Below are positions 26,644 through 35,344 of a stretch of 64,000 bases of DNA, one piece after another (the stretch's first letter is position 1; each line of letters opens with the position of its first letter). Origin of the DNA: Neisseria zoodegmatis. Its GTDB lineage: Bacteria > Pseudomonadota > Gammaproteobacteria > Burkholderiales > Neisseriaceae. The translations under genes and the position numbers were made by a program. Where the stretch lies: positions 1,302,001 through 1,366,000 of the forward strand of contig NZ_LT906434.1 in assembly GCF_900187305.1 (NCBI RefSeq), given 5' to 3'. The notes beneath the pieces were generated by a model. That model was given only the letters and a program-made list of their open reading frames with translations, ran no database searches and was not told the origin of the DNA.

Positions 26644-26801
26644 AAGGTTTGGAATATGCTGTGTATTGTACATTAAATTGCTGCCTGCGTTTCATATCCA
26701 AAGGTTTTAGTATTTGATTTCGATAAGAGGGTGGCGGGAAAGTATGGTGTTGTTTTGAAGGAAGGTGAGAACTTTGGGTGCTAAATACTTGTTTAATATT
26801 A

Positions 26802-26830
26802 TTGCCATGAAACTTTAAAATCCGTATAAT
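26802..26830 (+). promoter_or_regulatory. Promoter of tRNA-Ser
   Basis: TTGCCA (26802-26807), 17 bases, then TATAAT (26825-26830), ending 12 bases before the tRNA 5' end. A near-consensus sigma-70 promoter. Confidence 0.85.
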
Positions 26831-26842
26831 CCCGTTTTCCAC

Positions 26843-26933
26843 AGAGAGGTGGATGAGTGGTTGAAGTCGCACGCCTGGAAAGCGTGTATACGTGAATAGC
26901 GTATCGAGGGTTCGAATCCCTTCCTCTCTGCCA
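26843..26933 (+). tRNA. tRNA-Ser (anticodon GGA)
   Basis: A 91-base class II tRNA with acceptor arms AGAGAGG / CCTCTCT, a long variable arm, T loop GTTCGAATC and encoded CCA. The anticodon loop CTGGAAA gives GGA. It marks the left border of the low-GC accessory island; no repeat of its 3' end was seen further right, so integration at this tRNA is not shown. Confidence 0.95.
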
Positions 26934-27012
26934 TATTTTATTATAACCTTATGATTGAATTAGATAATTTTAGGTTATATTTATTTTATGTACCATATTG
27001 TGTACCCAATAA

Positions 27013-27040
27013 AAAAGCCGGTGAAAATTACCGGCTTTTC
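27013..27040. terminator. Bidirectional terminator
   Basis: AAAAGCCGGT / ACCGGCTTTT stem with a 7-base loop and T-rich flanks on both strands, 80 bases after tRNA-Ser and just beyond the end of the minus-strand remnant at 27051. Confidence 0.8.
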
Positions 27041-27050
27041 TCATGTGTAG

Positions 27051-27208
27051 TTATTCACCTATCAATATGTCAGTCACTTCGGTACGGCCGCCTTGGTAAA
27101 TCAAATCCCATTCTTACCTCGGTCTGGTTGTCTAGAAATTTTCTGGAGAGGGCTGTATTCGTAACGCACCAACACTTTACCAATATTAGTAAAAATAAGT
27201 GTCATCAT
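27051..27208 (-). pseudogene. Remnant of an unrecognised minus-strand gene
   Basis: On the minus strand the frame ending at the TAA at 27051 reads EWDLIYQGGRTEVTDILIGE, which looks like a natural C terminus and runs into the terminator. Just upstream it is closed by a TAA, while a neighbouring frame continues as KVLVRYEYSPLQKISRQ back to an ATG at 27208. A one-base indel would join them. The family is not recognised; the 160-base piece is probably a decayed gene end. Confidence 0.35.
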
Positions 27209-27373
27209 GATTAACTATTTGCCTTTTGTGAATAGGCAAAATGTTCATGAATGAAACATAATTGATACTATTCAAGGCTCACCTTGGTAGTTTGCCGATG
27301 AATCTGGCTTGTCATACTCAAAGCCTGTCGTTTCTATAATCTGGTTGATATTATAGATAAATCTTAGCACCCC

Positions 27374-27401
27374 AAGGCCGTCTGAAATTTCAGACGGCCT
27401 T
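27374..27401. terminator. DUS inverted pair upstream of vgrG
   Basis: AAGGCCGTCTGAAA and its complement with almost no loop, flanked by TTTT on the plus strand. It isolates vgrG from upstream transcription. The rest of 27209-27373 is AT-rich and holds no supported gene. Confidence 0.7.
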
Positions 27402-27415
27402 TTGTCATACCCATA

Positions 27416-27444
27416 TTGGGCAAAGATGTCCATTCTGCTATATT
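27416..27444 (+). promoter_or_regulatory. Predicted promoter of the vgrG operon
   Basis: TTGGGC (27416-27421), 17-base spacer, TATATT (27439-27444), 55 bases before the vgrG start and directly after the DUS hairpin. Confidence 0.6.
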
Positions 27445-27499
27445 GTAGAGCATATATCTTGAATTCCGATACTTTGACATACGCTCTGGAACGCCCGCG

Positions 27500-30034
27500 A
27501 TGACCCAAACCCAATCCTACCGCCTCAGCTTCTCCCGCTTCAGTCCGTCCCTCTCCGTCGTCTCCTTCACCGCCACCGAAGCCTTAAACACAGCCTACCG
27601 TCTCGACATCGAACTTACTTCTGTTGATTCAGACTTACCGCTGTCGTCCTACATCAACCAAGCGGCCAAGTTTACGGTAACGCCGGTGAGTAGCGATGCA
27701 TTGGGACTGATCGAAGGAATGATCGCCCCCCAAGCGCTGAAGGAATGGAGCGGCATCATCACTTCGTGCGAGAAGCTGTCGGTATCGGCGGACGAGACCC
27801 GTTACCGCATGGTATTGGAACCCCGCATCGCCGCATTGAAGCACCACCGCACTTCGCGTCTGTTTCAAAACCAAAACGTGCCCGACATTATTTCGTCGCT
27901 GTTGAAACACCACGGCTTCTCCGGCGTCGATTTCCGTTTCAATACCTCACGCGAATACGGTGTACGCGAGTATGTGACCCAGTATCAGGAATCCGACTTT
28001 GCCTTTCTCAACCGGCTGTGCGAAGAAGAAGGGATTTGGTATGCCTTCGAGCAGAATGCCCAATATGGCGATGTGGCGGTATTCGGTGACGATGCCGCCC
28101 ATTATTTTCGCAGCCACACTTCCCCCTATCCCTACCGCCCCCACGGCGGGTTGGAGAGCGTTGGCGAGGAAGCGGTGTTTGCCTTACAGGTGAAGCACAA
28201 TCCCATTCTCGAATCCATCCGCGTCGGCGACTACAACTACCGCGATGCCGATACCGACTTATCGTCCGCAGTAACGGCGAAGGGTACGGAAACCGACAGC
28301 AGCGTCTTACTCGGCAGCGACAGCCATTGGGGTTTGCATCAAAAAACACCCGAAGAAGCCCAACTTCAGACGGCCTTACTGCAACAGCTCGACCACAGCC
28401 GCCGTATCGTCGCTTCCGGCAGCGGCAACATCACCGCGCTTCGCCCCGGTCTGGTGTTTCAGACGGCCCCGGCTTTCAGCGAAGCACCCAACGGCTGGTT
28501 GGCGGTATCGCTCACCCACAGCGGCAGCCGCGACCAAGCATACAGCCATACTTTCACCGCCATTCCCGCCGACAGCATCTTCCGCCCCGAACGCATCACC
28601 CCGTTGCCGAAGATCCAAGGCAGCCTTCCCGCCAGAGTCACCAGCCCCGGCAACTACACCTACGCCTATATCGACAATATGGGCCGTTACCGCGTCAAAC
28701 TGCCGTTCGACCTTGATGAATGGAGTCCGGGCGGAGAAAGCCGTCCCATCCGCTTAGCCAAGCCCTATGCCGGCCCCGACTACGGCCAACACTTCCCGCT
28801 GCACGAAGGCACCGAAGTAATGCTGTCGTTTGTACAGGGCAATCCCGACAGGCCCTACATCAGCGGCGTGATGCACGACAGTTCCCACCCCGACCACGTG
28901 CCTGCCGACTGGAACACCCGCAACGTTATCCGTACTTGGGCGAATAATAAGCTGCGCATGGAAGACAAACAGGGGCAGGAACACATCAAATTGGCGACCG
29001 AATACGGCAAAACCCAACTCAACCTCGGCCATATCGTCGACGGCCAAAGACAGAAACGCGGCGACAACGGCGAAGGCTTCGAGCTGCGTACCGACAGTTG
29101 GGGGGCGGTAAGGGCGGGCAAAGGCTTGTTCATCAGTGCCGATGCCCAAAATCAGGCGGCGGGGCAGGTGTTGGATATGGATGCAGCCATCGCCCAGCTC
29201 GAACAGGCAATCTCCCTAGCCAAAAGCCTCAATAAAGCCGCCCACACCGCCCAAAACGAAGCCACCGAAGCCGAAGAACAGGCAGGCCGTCTGAACGACA
29301 GCCTCAAACAGCTGCAACGCGCCGGCATCATCCAATCCGCCCCCGACGGCATCGCCAGCGCCACCCCGCAAAGCCAATTGCATACCGCCGGCCAACACAT
29401 CCACCACATCAGCGGCGGCGACACCGACATCAGCGCCGGCAGCAAATTCACCGCCCATGCGGTCGGAAGCGTCAACCTGTTTGCCCAGAGCAACGGGGCG
29501 AAGTTACAGGCCAATCAGGGCAAGGTGGAGATACAGGCACAGAACGACGAGATGCAGATCAACGCCCTCAAAGACGCCACCATTACCAGCAGCGCCGGTA
29601 AAGTAACCGTGGCCGCCAAAGACGAAATCCTGCTCACCAGCGGTGGGGCGTATATCAAGATTAAGGATGGCAACATTGAGCTGGGCTGTCCGAAGATGGT
29701 GTGGGTGAAGTGTGCAGGGTTTCAGGTCATCAATCCTCATGCTATAGCAAATAATTTGCCAAAATTCGAGCCTTTATATTCTGGACGTTATATTTTGAGG
29801 GATAAAAAAACGCAAAATGTATTGGTTAACCGCCCATACACTTTGACTTTAGAGGACGGTAGTCAAGTAGAAGGGATAACTAACCACAAAGGAGAAACCT
29901 TGTTGGTTACGACTTCCTCTCCTCAAAAAGTAGAATTTATTCGGGAAGATAAGCCCAAGAAAGCACCGCATCTTTTACATATTGCAGGCGGAGGCACAAT
30001 TAATCTGCATTTTGAAATTTACGACGACGAGTAA
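27500..30034 (+). CDS. vgrG: Type VI secretion system spike protein VgrG with TTR-like C-terminal extension
   Basis: An 844-residue VgrG/TssI protein that trimerises to tip the T6SS tube. The gp27-like head (about 1-380), the gp5 OB region (KIQGSLPARVTSPGNYTYAY, GRYRVKLPFD) and the DUF2345 beta-helix repeats (to about 745) are clear, with a coiled-coil insertion near 560-610. The last 85 residues (GRYILRDKKTQNVL, then LTLEDGSQVEGITNHKGETL) resemble a transthyretin-like adaptor that recruits effectors in other VgrGs. This tail is AT-richer than the core, as if exchanged. The predicted effector gene starts five bases after the stop. No other T6SS structural gene is in the window. Confidence 0.92.
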   Translation: MTQTQSYRLSFSRFSPSLSVVSFTATEALNTAYRLDIELTSVDSDLPLSSYINQAAKFTVTPVSSDALGLIEGMIAPQALKEWSGIITSCEKLSVSADETRYRMVLEPRIAALKHHRTSRLFQNQNVPDIISSLLKHHGFSGVDFRFNTSREYGVREYVTQYQESDFAFLNRLCEEEGIWYAFEQNAQYGDVAVFGDDAAHYFRSHTSPYPYRPHGGLESVGEEAVFALQVKHNPILESIRVGDYNYRDADTDLSSAVTAKGTETDSSVLLGSDSHWGLHQKTPEEAQLQTALLQQLDHSRRIVASGSGNITALRPGLVFQTAPAFSEAPNGWLAVSLTHSGSRDQAYSHTFTAIPADSIFRPERITPLPKIQGSLPARVTSPGNYTYAYIDNMGRYRVKLPFDLDEWSPGGESRPIRLAKPYAGPDYGQHFPLHEGTEVMLSFVQGNPDRPYISGVMHDSSHPDHVPADWNTRNVIRTWANNKLRMEDKQGQEHIKLATEYGKTQLNLGHIVDGQRQKRGDNGEGFELRTDSWGAVRAGKGLFISADAQNQAAGQVLDMDAAIAQLEQAISLAKSLNKAAHTAQNEATEAEEQAGRLNDSLKQLQRAGIIQSAPDGIASATPQSQLHTAGQHIHHISGGDTDISAGSKFTAHAVGSVNLFAQSNGAKLQANQGKVEIQAQNDEMQINALKDATITSSAGKVTVAAKDEILLTSGGAYIKIKDGNIELGCPKMVWVKCAGFQVINPHAIANNLPKFEPLYSGRYILRDKKTQNVLVNRPYTLTLEDGSQVEGITNHKGETLLVTTSSPQKVEFIREDKPKKAPHLLHIAGGGTINLHFEIYDDE

Positions 30035-30039
30035 ATACC

Positions 30040-31494
30040 ATGACGATGATTACACGACTGGAAGTTGATAGAAAATATGCCGATATTGAATTGTCTGATT
30101 TAGGTTATCTTTATTTGGTATGGGATTACGTTCTCAGATACTACAAACCCAAACTTCGGATAGGTAAGAAAACGCAGGATAAAAAGCAAAATGGCTTTGA
30201 TCATGTCGTCAACTTAACGGAAAAAATGACCAGCTACTATTGGCCTTACAAACCTGAAGTCAGTTTCAGCGTTCCCCAAGGAGAAGGAACACCTGTGCCT
30301 CATTTGACTAGAAACAGGCAGGCAGGGAAAAAAGAGCAGCAGGAAAATGAAAACTATATCGAAAAAATCGGTGAAAAAATCAGCTTAACCGACCCGACTA
30401 CCGAAGGAAAAAACCGCAGGCATACACGTTGGAAGGGTTCGCCGGCCATTATGGCTGGTGCTACTGTCAAGCGCCCCGATTTGATTATCGTTAACGATTA
30501 CAAAACCCGTTGGCCGGGACGTAATGCCGCCTATCCGCCTACAGGAGAAAATTATGGCGATAATCTCAAACGGTTGGTGGAGATGAAGTATGGAAACGAT
30601 AAGCTTAAACCAGCACAAACAAAGGCCTATCGGCAAATTGCCACTCCCGAACGCTTTGCCGTATTGAAAATCTGGCAGGATAATAATAAAGACAACAAAC
30701 GGCATATTTATGAATTTTCGCCCGATTTGGTGCCTGCGTTTGGTTTTAAACAAGAAGAACTGTTGCCTAAAATTCGTCTTGAACCGTGGCTAACGCCTCC
30801 ATCGGGCAAACCTGTCAACATCCTGTCCGGCGAATTGGTTAACAAGCAAGATTTGGAAGCGGCTTACCGTCCGGAAACCGTAGAAATGTTGAGCCGCAAT
30901 TCGCCTTGGTTTGACAGTTTCGGCAATTTCGAACGTACTTCAGACGGCATACGCTGGGTAGGCGAAAATGGTCAGGTTGTCGAATATAGTGATGCCGAGT
31001 TGCAGCAAGCTGCCGACTATCTGGAACAATATGAAGATATCCCGCGTGACCATCTGCCTTATATTCAGGAGGCAGAGGTGGTAATGTCCGGTGACGATAC
31101 GCTGGCTTTGGCGTTGAAGTTTGTTAAAGACAACAAAGAAGAAATCATCACAATCGTTGTGCTGACAGTCGCGGTTGTTGCAGCAGCGGCTTATTTCGCC
31201 CCCGCCGCACTACTGGGCGCCGGAACGTTTTTATTGAGGCTTGCTAGATTTGCCCCTGCATTAGGTGTGTCAGCAAAGGTATGGGCGGCGGATGAACGTT
31301 TTGAAGAGCGCAGCAATTGTTATGAGTATCACTACCTTGTTGAGAGGAAACCGAAAGGTCAAACATATAAACGCAATGAATATGAAATTATCCGTTACCT
31401 GCCGTGGCAAGAATGCGGTGAAAATTCGGATACCAGCCATTTGGAGGGTTGGGAAGAAAAAGTTCGAGAATTTGATAACCGACATAGGAAATAA
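30040..31494 (+). CDS. Predicted T6SS nuclease effector (PD-(D/E)XK, VRR-NUC-like)
   Basis: A 484-residue protein directly after vgrG. The centre has KRPDLIIVND (about 142-151), VEMKYGND (about 179-186) and QTKAYRQIATPERFAVLKIW, the Asp / Glu-x-Lys / Gln arrangement of PD-(D/E)XK nucleases such as VRR-NUC. A strongly hydrophobic segment (about 366-407) could form one or two membrane helices, which may help entry into the target cell. Followed after three bases by DUF3396 immunity genes, as for known REase-type T6SS effectors. DNase activity is inferred from motifs; the N-terminal 130 residues are not recognised. Confidence 0.74.
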   Translation: MTMITRLEVDRKYADIELSDLGYLYLVWDYVLRYYKPKLRIGKKTQDKKQNGFDHVVNLTEKMTSYYWPYKPEVSFSVPQGEGTPVPHLTRNRQAGKKEQQENENYIEKIGEKISLTDPTTEGKNRRHTRWKGSPAIMAGATVKRPDLIIVNDYKTRWPGRNAAYPPTGENYGDNLKRLVEMKYGNDKLKPAQTKAYRQIATPERFAVLKIWQDNNKDNKRHIYEFSPDLVPAFGFKQEELLPKIRLEPWLTPPSGKPVNILSGELVNKQDLEAAYRPETVEMLSRNSPWFDSFGNFERTSDGIRWVGENGQVVEYSDAELQQAADYLEQYEDIPRDHLPYIQEAEVVMSGDDTLALALKFVKDNKEEIITIVVLTVAVVAAAAYFAPAALLGAGTFLLRLARFAPALGVSAKVWAADERFEERSNCYEYHYLVERKPKGQTYKRNEYEIIRYLPWQECGENSDTSHLEGWEEKVREFDNRHRK

Positions 31495-31497
31495 AAC

Positions 31498-32745
31498 ATG
31501 CTATCAAAACAATACGAAGCCTTGGAACGGGAATACCGCGACATTCTGCTGCACGACGAAGAGCACAAGATATTGGCTCAACTGGGGTTGGTTATTCTGA
31601 TTTACTTTCACGACGGTGGCTCGGTGGCAGGACAGCGCAAGGTTTTGGAAGTGTTTGACCGTTTTTATATGCAATATCATCACTATCTAAAATCCCATTT
31701 CTGGGAAGATATGTCTCGTTTTGCCAAATTGAATCAGGCAGCTTTCACTAAAAAACAGCATAAAATGATTGAGGCGGCGGAGCAGGGACAACCATTATTT
31801 GGTTACTTATGTTCTGATGAATCAGGTGATTTTTCTCCTGACTATGCTATTCATACATTGACTTCAAAACCTAATACCGAGCAGAATGAAGAATTATCCT
31901 ATCTTCAAATTAATTTGCCGGTTTCCCTTTTAAAAACATCTCAAGGCAAACAGGAGTTTGAAGAGTGGATAACATATCTTTGTAAGCAGTTTTCCATATT
32001 TCACGGTTATGCCGGATTGACGCTTTCATTACCTTATGATGGGTTTGAATATCAGTTTTACGAGCATAGCACCACCAAACGTTACTGGGGGATAACACCT
32101 GATTTCACTCCATATGACACCAACTGGGAGATCGGCCTGAAATCTATCAACTGGTACACCTTTGTCGGTAAAAAACTGCAAGGCCGTCTGAACAAGCAGG
32201 AGGTAGACAATGTGTTAAACCACTATCCCGACATTACCCTGCAAACCTGTAACGACACGATGATATTCAAAGCGGGGAGTTTCCCGTCAACCGGCGACCG
32301 CAACAAGCCCTTGCCGGTTCCCTATTTGGTGGTCAACAACCTGCTGCGTCCGGCTCGGGTGGAAAAGTTGAAAGATGCGATACATACTGCTTACGGCAAC
32401 GGCAAAACCCGCTATTCGGCCTCGCAGGGTTATTATTGGCTGCGCCGTTGGGATAACGCTAATTTCGAACAGGGTATTTTCAACCCTGAAGGGGATAAAG
32501 CCGAGTTGATGCCGGTGTACCGCCAGAAACCGTATGAAGTGCCTTTCAGCGGTATGTGGGTGCCGGATAATGTTCCAGAAGGAATCGAAAAGCATTTGGA
32601 GCAGGGAGAAATTTTTCCAAATGACGGCGAGTATATTTGGACATTGCCTGATGGAAATAAGCAAGTTACCAATGCATTATATGTTGTTTGGCGTTTGGTT
32701 AAACGCGATGACGGAGGCCCGGTAGAGGTGCCGTCTGAATTTTAG
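31498..32745 (+). CDS. DUF3396 type VI immunity family protein, copy 1
   Basis: A 415-residue cytoplasmic protein of the DUF3396 (type VI immunity) family, recognisable by LGLVILIYFHDGGSVAGQRK, the QGYYWLRRWDNANFEQG region and the ending in DDGGPVE. It starts three bases after the effector and should bind and neutralise it. A second copy follows 12 bases later with no indel until the last 50 codons. The coding sequence ends with a DUS (GTGCCGTCTGAATTTTAG). It carries another DUS near 32182. Confidence 0.83.
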   Translation: MLSKQYEALEREYRDILLHDEEHKILAQLGLVILIYFHDGGSVAGQRKVLEVFDRFYMQYHHYLKSHFWEDMSRFAKLNQAAFTKKQHKMIEAAEQGQPLFGYLCSDESGDFSPDYAIHTLTSKPNTEQNEELSYLQINLPVSLLKTSQGKQEFEEWITYLCKQFSIFHGYAGLTLSLPYDGFEYQFYEHSTTKRYWGITPDFTPYDTNWEIGLKSINWYTFVGKKLQGRLNKQEVDNVLNHYPDITLQTCNDTMIFKAGSFPSTGDRNKPLPVPYLVVNNLLRPARVEKLKDAIHTAYGNGKTRYSASQGYYWLRRWDNANFEQGIFNPEGDKAELMPVYRQKPYEVPFSGMWVPDNVPEGIEKHLEQGEIFPNDGEYIWTLPDGNKQVTNALYVVWRLVKRDDGGPVEVPSEF

Positions 32746-32757
32746 GAAAACAAATAT

Positions 32758-34002
32758 ATGATGTTTAAACAATACGAAGCCTTGGAGCAGGAATACCGCG
32801 ATATTCTGTTGCACGACGAAGAGCACAAGATATTGGCTCAACTGGGGTTGGTTATTCTGATTTACTTTCACGACGGTGGCTCGGTGGCAGGACAGCGCAA
32901 GGTTTTGGAAGTGTTTGACCGCTTCTATATGCATTACCATCCCTATTTGAAATCCCATTTTTGGAAAGGGATGCGTCGCTTCGCTAAACTGAATCAGACG
33001 GCCTTTGTCAAAAAACAGCAGAAAATGATTGCAGCAGCTGAGCAAGGGGAGGCTTTATTCGGTTATTTAAGTAGTGATGAATGGGGCGACTATTCGCCTG
33101 ACTATGCAATAAGTACACTGACTGCAAGACCCGATATAGAATCGAATGAAAAACCATCCTTTATTCAAGTTAATCTGCCGATTTCCCTTTTGAAAACATC
33201 TCAAGGTAAACAGGAGTTTGAAGAGTGGGTGGCTTATCTTTGTAAACAGTTTTCCATATTTCACGGTTATGCCGGATTGACGGTTTCATTACCTTATGAC
33301 GGGTTTGAATACCAGTTTTACGAGCACAGCACCACCAAACATTATTGGGGAATAACACCTGATTTCGCTCCATATGGCACCAACTGGAGAACCGGCTTGA
33401 AGTCTGTCAACTGGTACACCTTTGTCGGTAAAAAATTACAAGGCCGTCTGAACAAGCAGGAAGTGGACAATGTGTTAAACCACTATCCCGACATTACCCT
33501 GCAAACCTGTAACGACACGATGATATTCAAAGCGGGGAGTTTCCCGTCAACCGGCGACCGCAACAAGCCCTTGCCGGTTCCCTATTTAGTGGTCAACAAC
33601 CTGCTGCGTCCGGCTCGGGTGGAAAAATTGAAAGATGCGATACATACTGCTTACGGCAACGGCAAAACCCGCTATTCGGCCTCGCAGGGTTATTATTGGC
33701 TGCGCCGTTGGGATAACGCTAATTTCGAACAGGGCATTTTCAATCCAGATGGGGATAAAGCCGAGCTGATGCCGGTGTACCGCCAGAAACCGTATGAAGT
33801 GCCTTTCAGCGGTATGTGGGTGCCGGATAACCTTTCTGAAGGGATTGAACAACATTTTGAAAAAGGAGAAATTTTTCCGATGGAAGGCGAGCATATTTGG
33901 GTCTTGCCCAATGGAGAACGTCATCGAACTAAAGATGATGCCGTTTGGCGTTTGGTTAAACGCGATGATGGAGGCCCGGTAGAGATGCCGTCTGAATTTT
34001 AA
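32758..34002 (+). CDS. DUF3396 type VI immunity family protein, copy 2
   Basis: A 414-residue paralogue of the preceding gene, at a constant offset of 1260 bases. Near-identical blocks (about 32780-32930 and 33420-33830) alternate with clearly diverged ones (about 32935-33420 and the C terminus), a mosaic that suggests gene conversion. It may protect against a variant of the same effector carried by other strains. It ends in the same DUS-containing ATGCCGTCTGAATTTTAA. Confidence 0.83.
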   Translation: MMFKQYEALEQEYRDILLHDEEHKILAQLGLVILIYFHDGGSVAGQRKVLEVFDRFYMHYHPYLKSHFWKGMRRFAKLNQTAFVKKQQKMIAAAEQGEALFGYLSSDEWGDYSPDYAISTLTARPDIESNEKPSFIQVNLPISLLKTSQGKQEFEEWVAYLCKQFSIFHGYAGLTVSLPYDGFEYQFYEHSTTKHYWGITPDFAPYGTNWRTGLKSVNWYTFVGKKLQGRLNKQEVDNVLNHYPDITLQTCNDTMIFKAGSFPSTGDRNKPLPVPYLVVNNLLRPARVEKLKDAIHTAYGNGKTRYSASQGYYWLRRWDNANFEQGIFNPDGDKAELMPVYRQKPYEVPFSGMWVPDNLSEGIEQHFEKGEIFPMEGEHIWVLPNGERHRTKDDAVWRLVKRDDGGPVEMPSEF

Positions 34003-34086
34003 AGAGTAAAAACTGCGGCTGTCTAAAAATGTTTTCAGACGGCCTCATGTTTTTAAGGAGGCAGAGACCTTTGCAAAATTCCCCAC

Positions 34087-34123
34087 AATCCCCTAAATTC
34101 CCTCCCAAGACATTTAGGGGATT
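34087..34123 (+). promoter_or_regulatory. Hairpin before the transposase start (IS copy 1)
   Basis: AATCCCCTAAAT and ATTTAGGGGATT form a 12-bp stem ending five bases before the ATG. The equivalent position in IS copy 2 has a 16-bp stem of different sequence, so the fold is conserved. It would hide the start from transcripts that read in from outside. Confidence 0.65.
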
Positions 34124-34127
34124 TTTC

Positions 34128-35135
34128 ATGAGCACCTTCTTTCAGCAAACCGCACAAGCCATGATTGCCAAACACATCGGCCGCTTCCCCCTGTTGAAGT
34201 TGGAACAGGTGATTGATTGGCAACCGATCGAGCATTACCTCAACCATCAAAGAACCCGTTACCTTAGAGACCACCGCGGCCGTCCAGCTTATCCCCTGCT
34301 GTCCATGTTCAAAGCCGTTTTACTCGGCCAATGGCACAGCCTTTCCGATCCCGAACTCGAACACAGCCTCATTACCCGCATCGATTTCCATCTGTTTTGC
34401 CGTTTTGACGAACTGAGCATCCCCGATCACAGCACCTTATGCCGCTACCGCAACCGGCCGGCACAAGACAACACCCTGGCCGAACTACCGGAGCTGATTA
34501 ACCGCCAACTGACTGACCAGGGCCTAAAAGTAGAGAAAGCATCCGCCGCCATCGTTGACGCCACCATTATTCAGACGGCCGGCGGCAAACAACGTCAGGC
34601 CATAGAAGTGGATGACGAAGGACAAGTAAGTAGCCAAACCACACCGAGTAAAGACAGCGATGCCCGTTGGGTGAAGAAAGACGGCCGATACAGACTGGGC
34701 TACAAACAACATACCCGTACCGATACGGAAGGCTACATTGAGAAACTGCATATCACTGCCGCCAATGCCCATGAGTGCAAACACCTGCTGCCTTTGTTGG
34801 AAGGCCTAGCCAAAGACACGACTGTTTATGCCGATAAAGGCTGCGACAGTATGGAAAACCGGCAACATCTGGAAGAACATCAGCTGCGGGACGGCATCAT
34901 GTGCAAATCCCACCGCAACCGGCCGCTGACGGAAGCGCAAACCAAACGTAACCGACACTTATCGAAAACCCGTTATGTGGTCGAACAAAGCTTTGGTACG
35001 CTGCACCGCAAATTCCGCCATGCTCGGGCAGCCTATTTTGGTCTGAGTAAAGTGAGTGCGCAAAGCCATCTGAAAGCGATGTTTTTGAACCTGTTGAAAG
35101 CAGCCAACAGGCTACGTGCGCCTGTTGCCGTCTGA
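34128..35135 (+). CDS. IS5-family transposase, copy 1
   Basis: A 335-residue DDE transposase. N-terminal DUF772-type region (AYPLLSMFKAVLLGQWHSLSD), then catalytic segments AAIVDATIIQTAGG (first Asp), VYADKGCDS (second Asp) and YVVEQSFGTLHRKFR (Glu). The length equals copy 2 and the proteins are about 80 percent alike by eye. DNHS-type Trp-Leu at the position NWLAQDN of copy 2 reads NRPAQDN here, so activity is uncertain. The start is set at 34128 by comparison with copy 2. The stop TGA is part of a DUS. Confidence 0.88.
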   Translation: MSTFFQQTAQAMIAKHIGRFPLLKLEQVIDWQPIEHYLNHQRTRYLRDHRGRPAYPLLSMFKAVLLGQWHSLSDPELEHSLITRIDFHLFCRFDELSIPDHSTLCRYRNRPAQDNTLAELPELINRQLTDQGLKVEKASAAIVDATIIQTAGGKQRQAIEVDDEGQVSSQTTPSKDSDARWVKKDGRYRLGYKQHTRTDTEGYIEKLHITAANAHECKHLLPLLEGLAKDTTVYADKGCDSMENRQHLEEHQLRDGIMCKSHRNRPLTEAQTKRNRHLSKTRYVVEQSFGTLHRKFRHARAAYFGLSKVSAQSHLKAMFLNLLKAANRLRAPVAV

Positions 35136-35202
35136 AAGGCAGTTCAGATACCCGATTATCGGGTATTTGAGGAGAATAAAGAGAGCATTGAAATAGAAAA
35201 AT

Positions 35203-35231
35203 AGCCGAAACCCTGTGTTTGATTTTCGGCT
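35203..35231 (+). terminator. Hairpin downstream of the transposase (IS copy 1)
   Basis: AGCCGAAA / TTTCGGCT stem with a 13-base loop, inside the IS near its right end. The same position in IS copy 2 has AGCCGGAACAT / ATGTTCCGGCT. Confidence 0.5.
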
Positions 35232-35344
35232 GTTGGGTAAAGGGGGCTATTTTGTAAAAGTTTCCGCAATACCTAGCCGAGCGATCGTTTAGTTGATTTC
35301 CTTTCAATCAACTTTTCCGGATGTTCAAATATTTCTTTCAACAT

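Larger units (their letters stand above)
34064..35264 (+). mobile_element. IS5-family insertion sequence, copy 1 (IS1106-like ends)
   Basis: A 1201-bp element. The left end GAGACCTTTGCAAAATTCCC matches neisserial IS1106-type ends; the right end (complement of TTTTGTAAAAGTTTC, up to 35264) is diverged by three bases. It carries one transposase. Flanking five-base sequences (AGGCA left, CGCAA right) do not match, so the copy is old or recombined. It sits at the downstream edge of the immunity genes. Confidence 0.85.

Noticed and set aside
27272..27514. An 80-codon minus-strand frame in front of vgrG
   Set aside because: It crosses the DUS terminator hairpin and the predicted vgrG promoter; the peptide includes DUS-derived RPSEISDGL.
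29740..29765. CTATAGCAAATAA inside vgrG resembling the end of the Correia-like element
   Set aside because: Only about 12 bases match, no second end or core is present, and the frame stays open through it.
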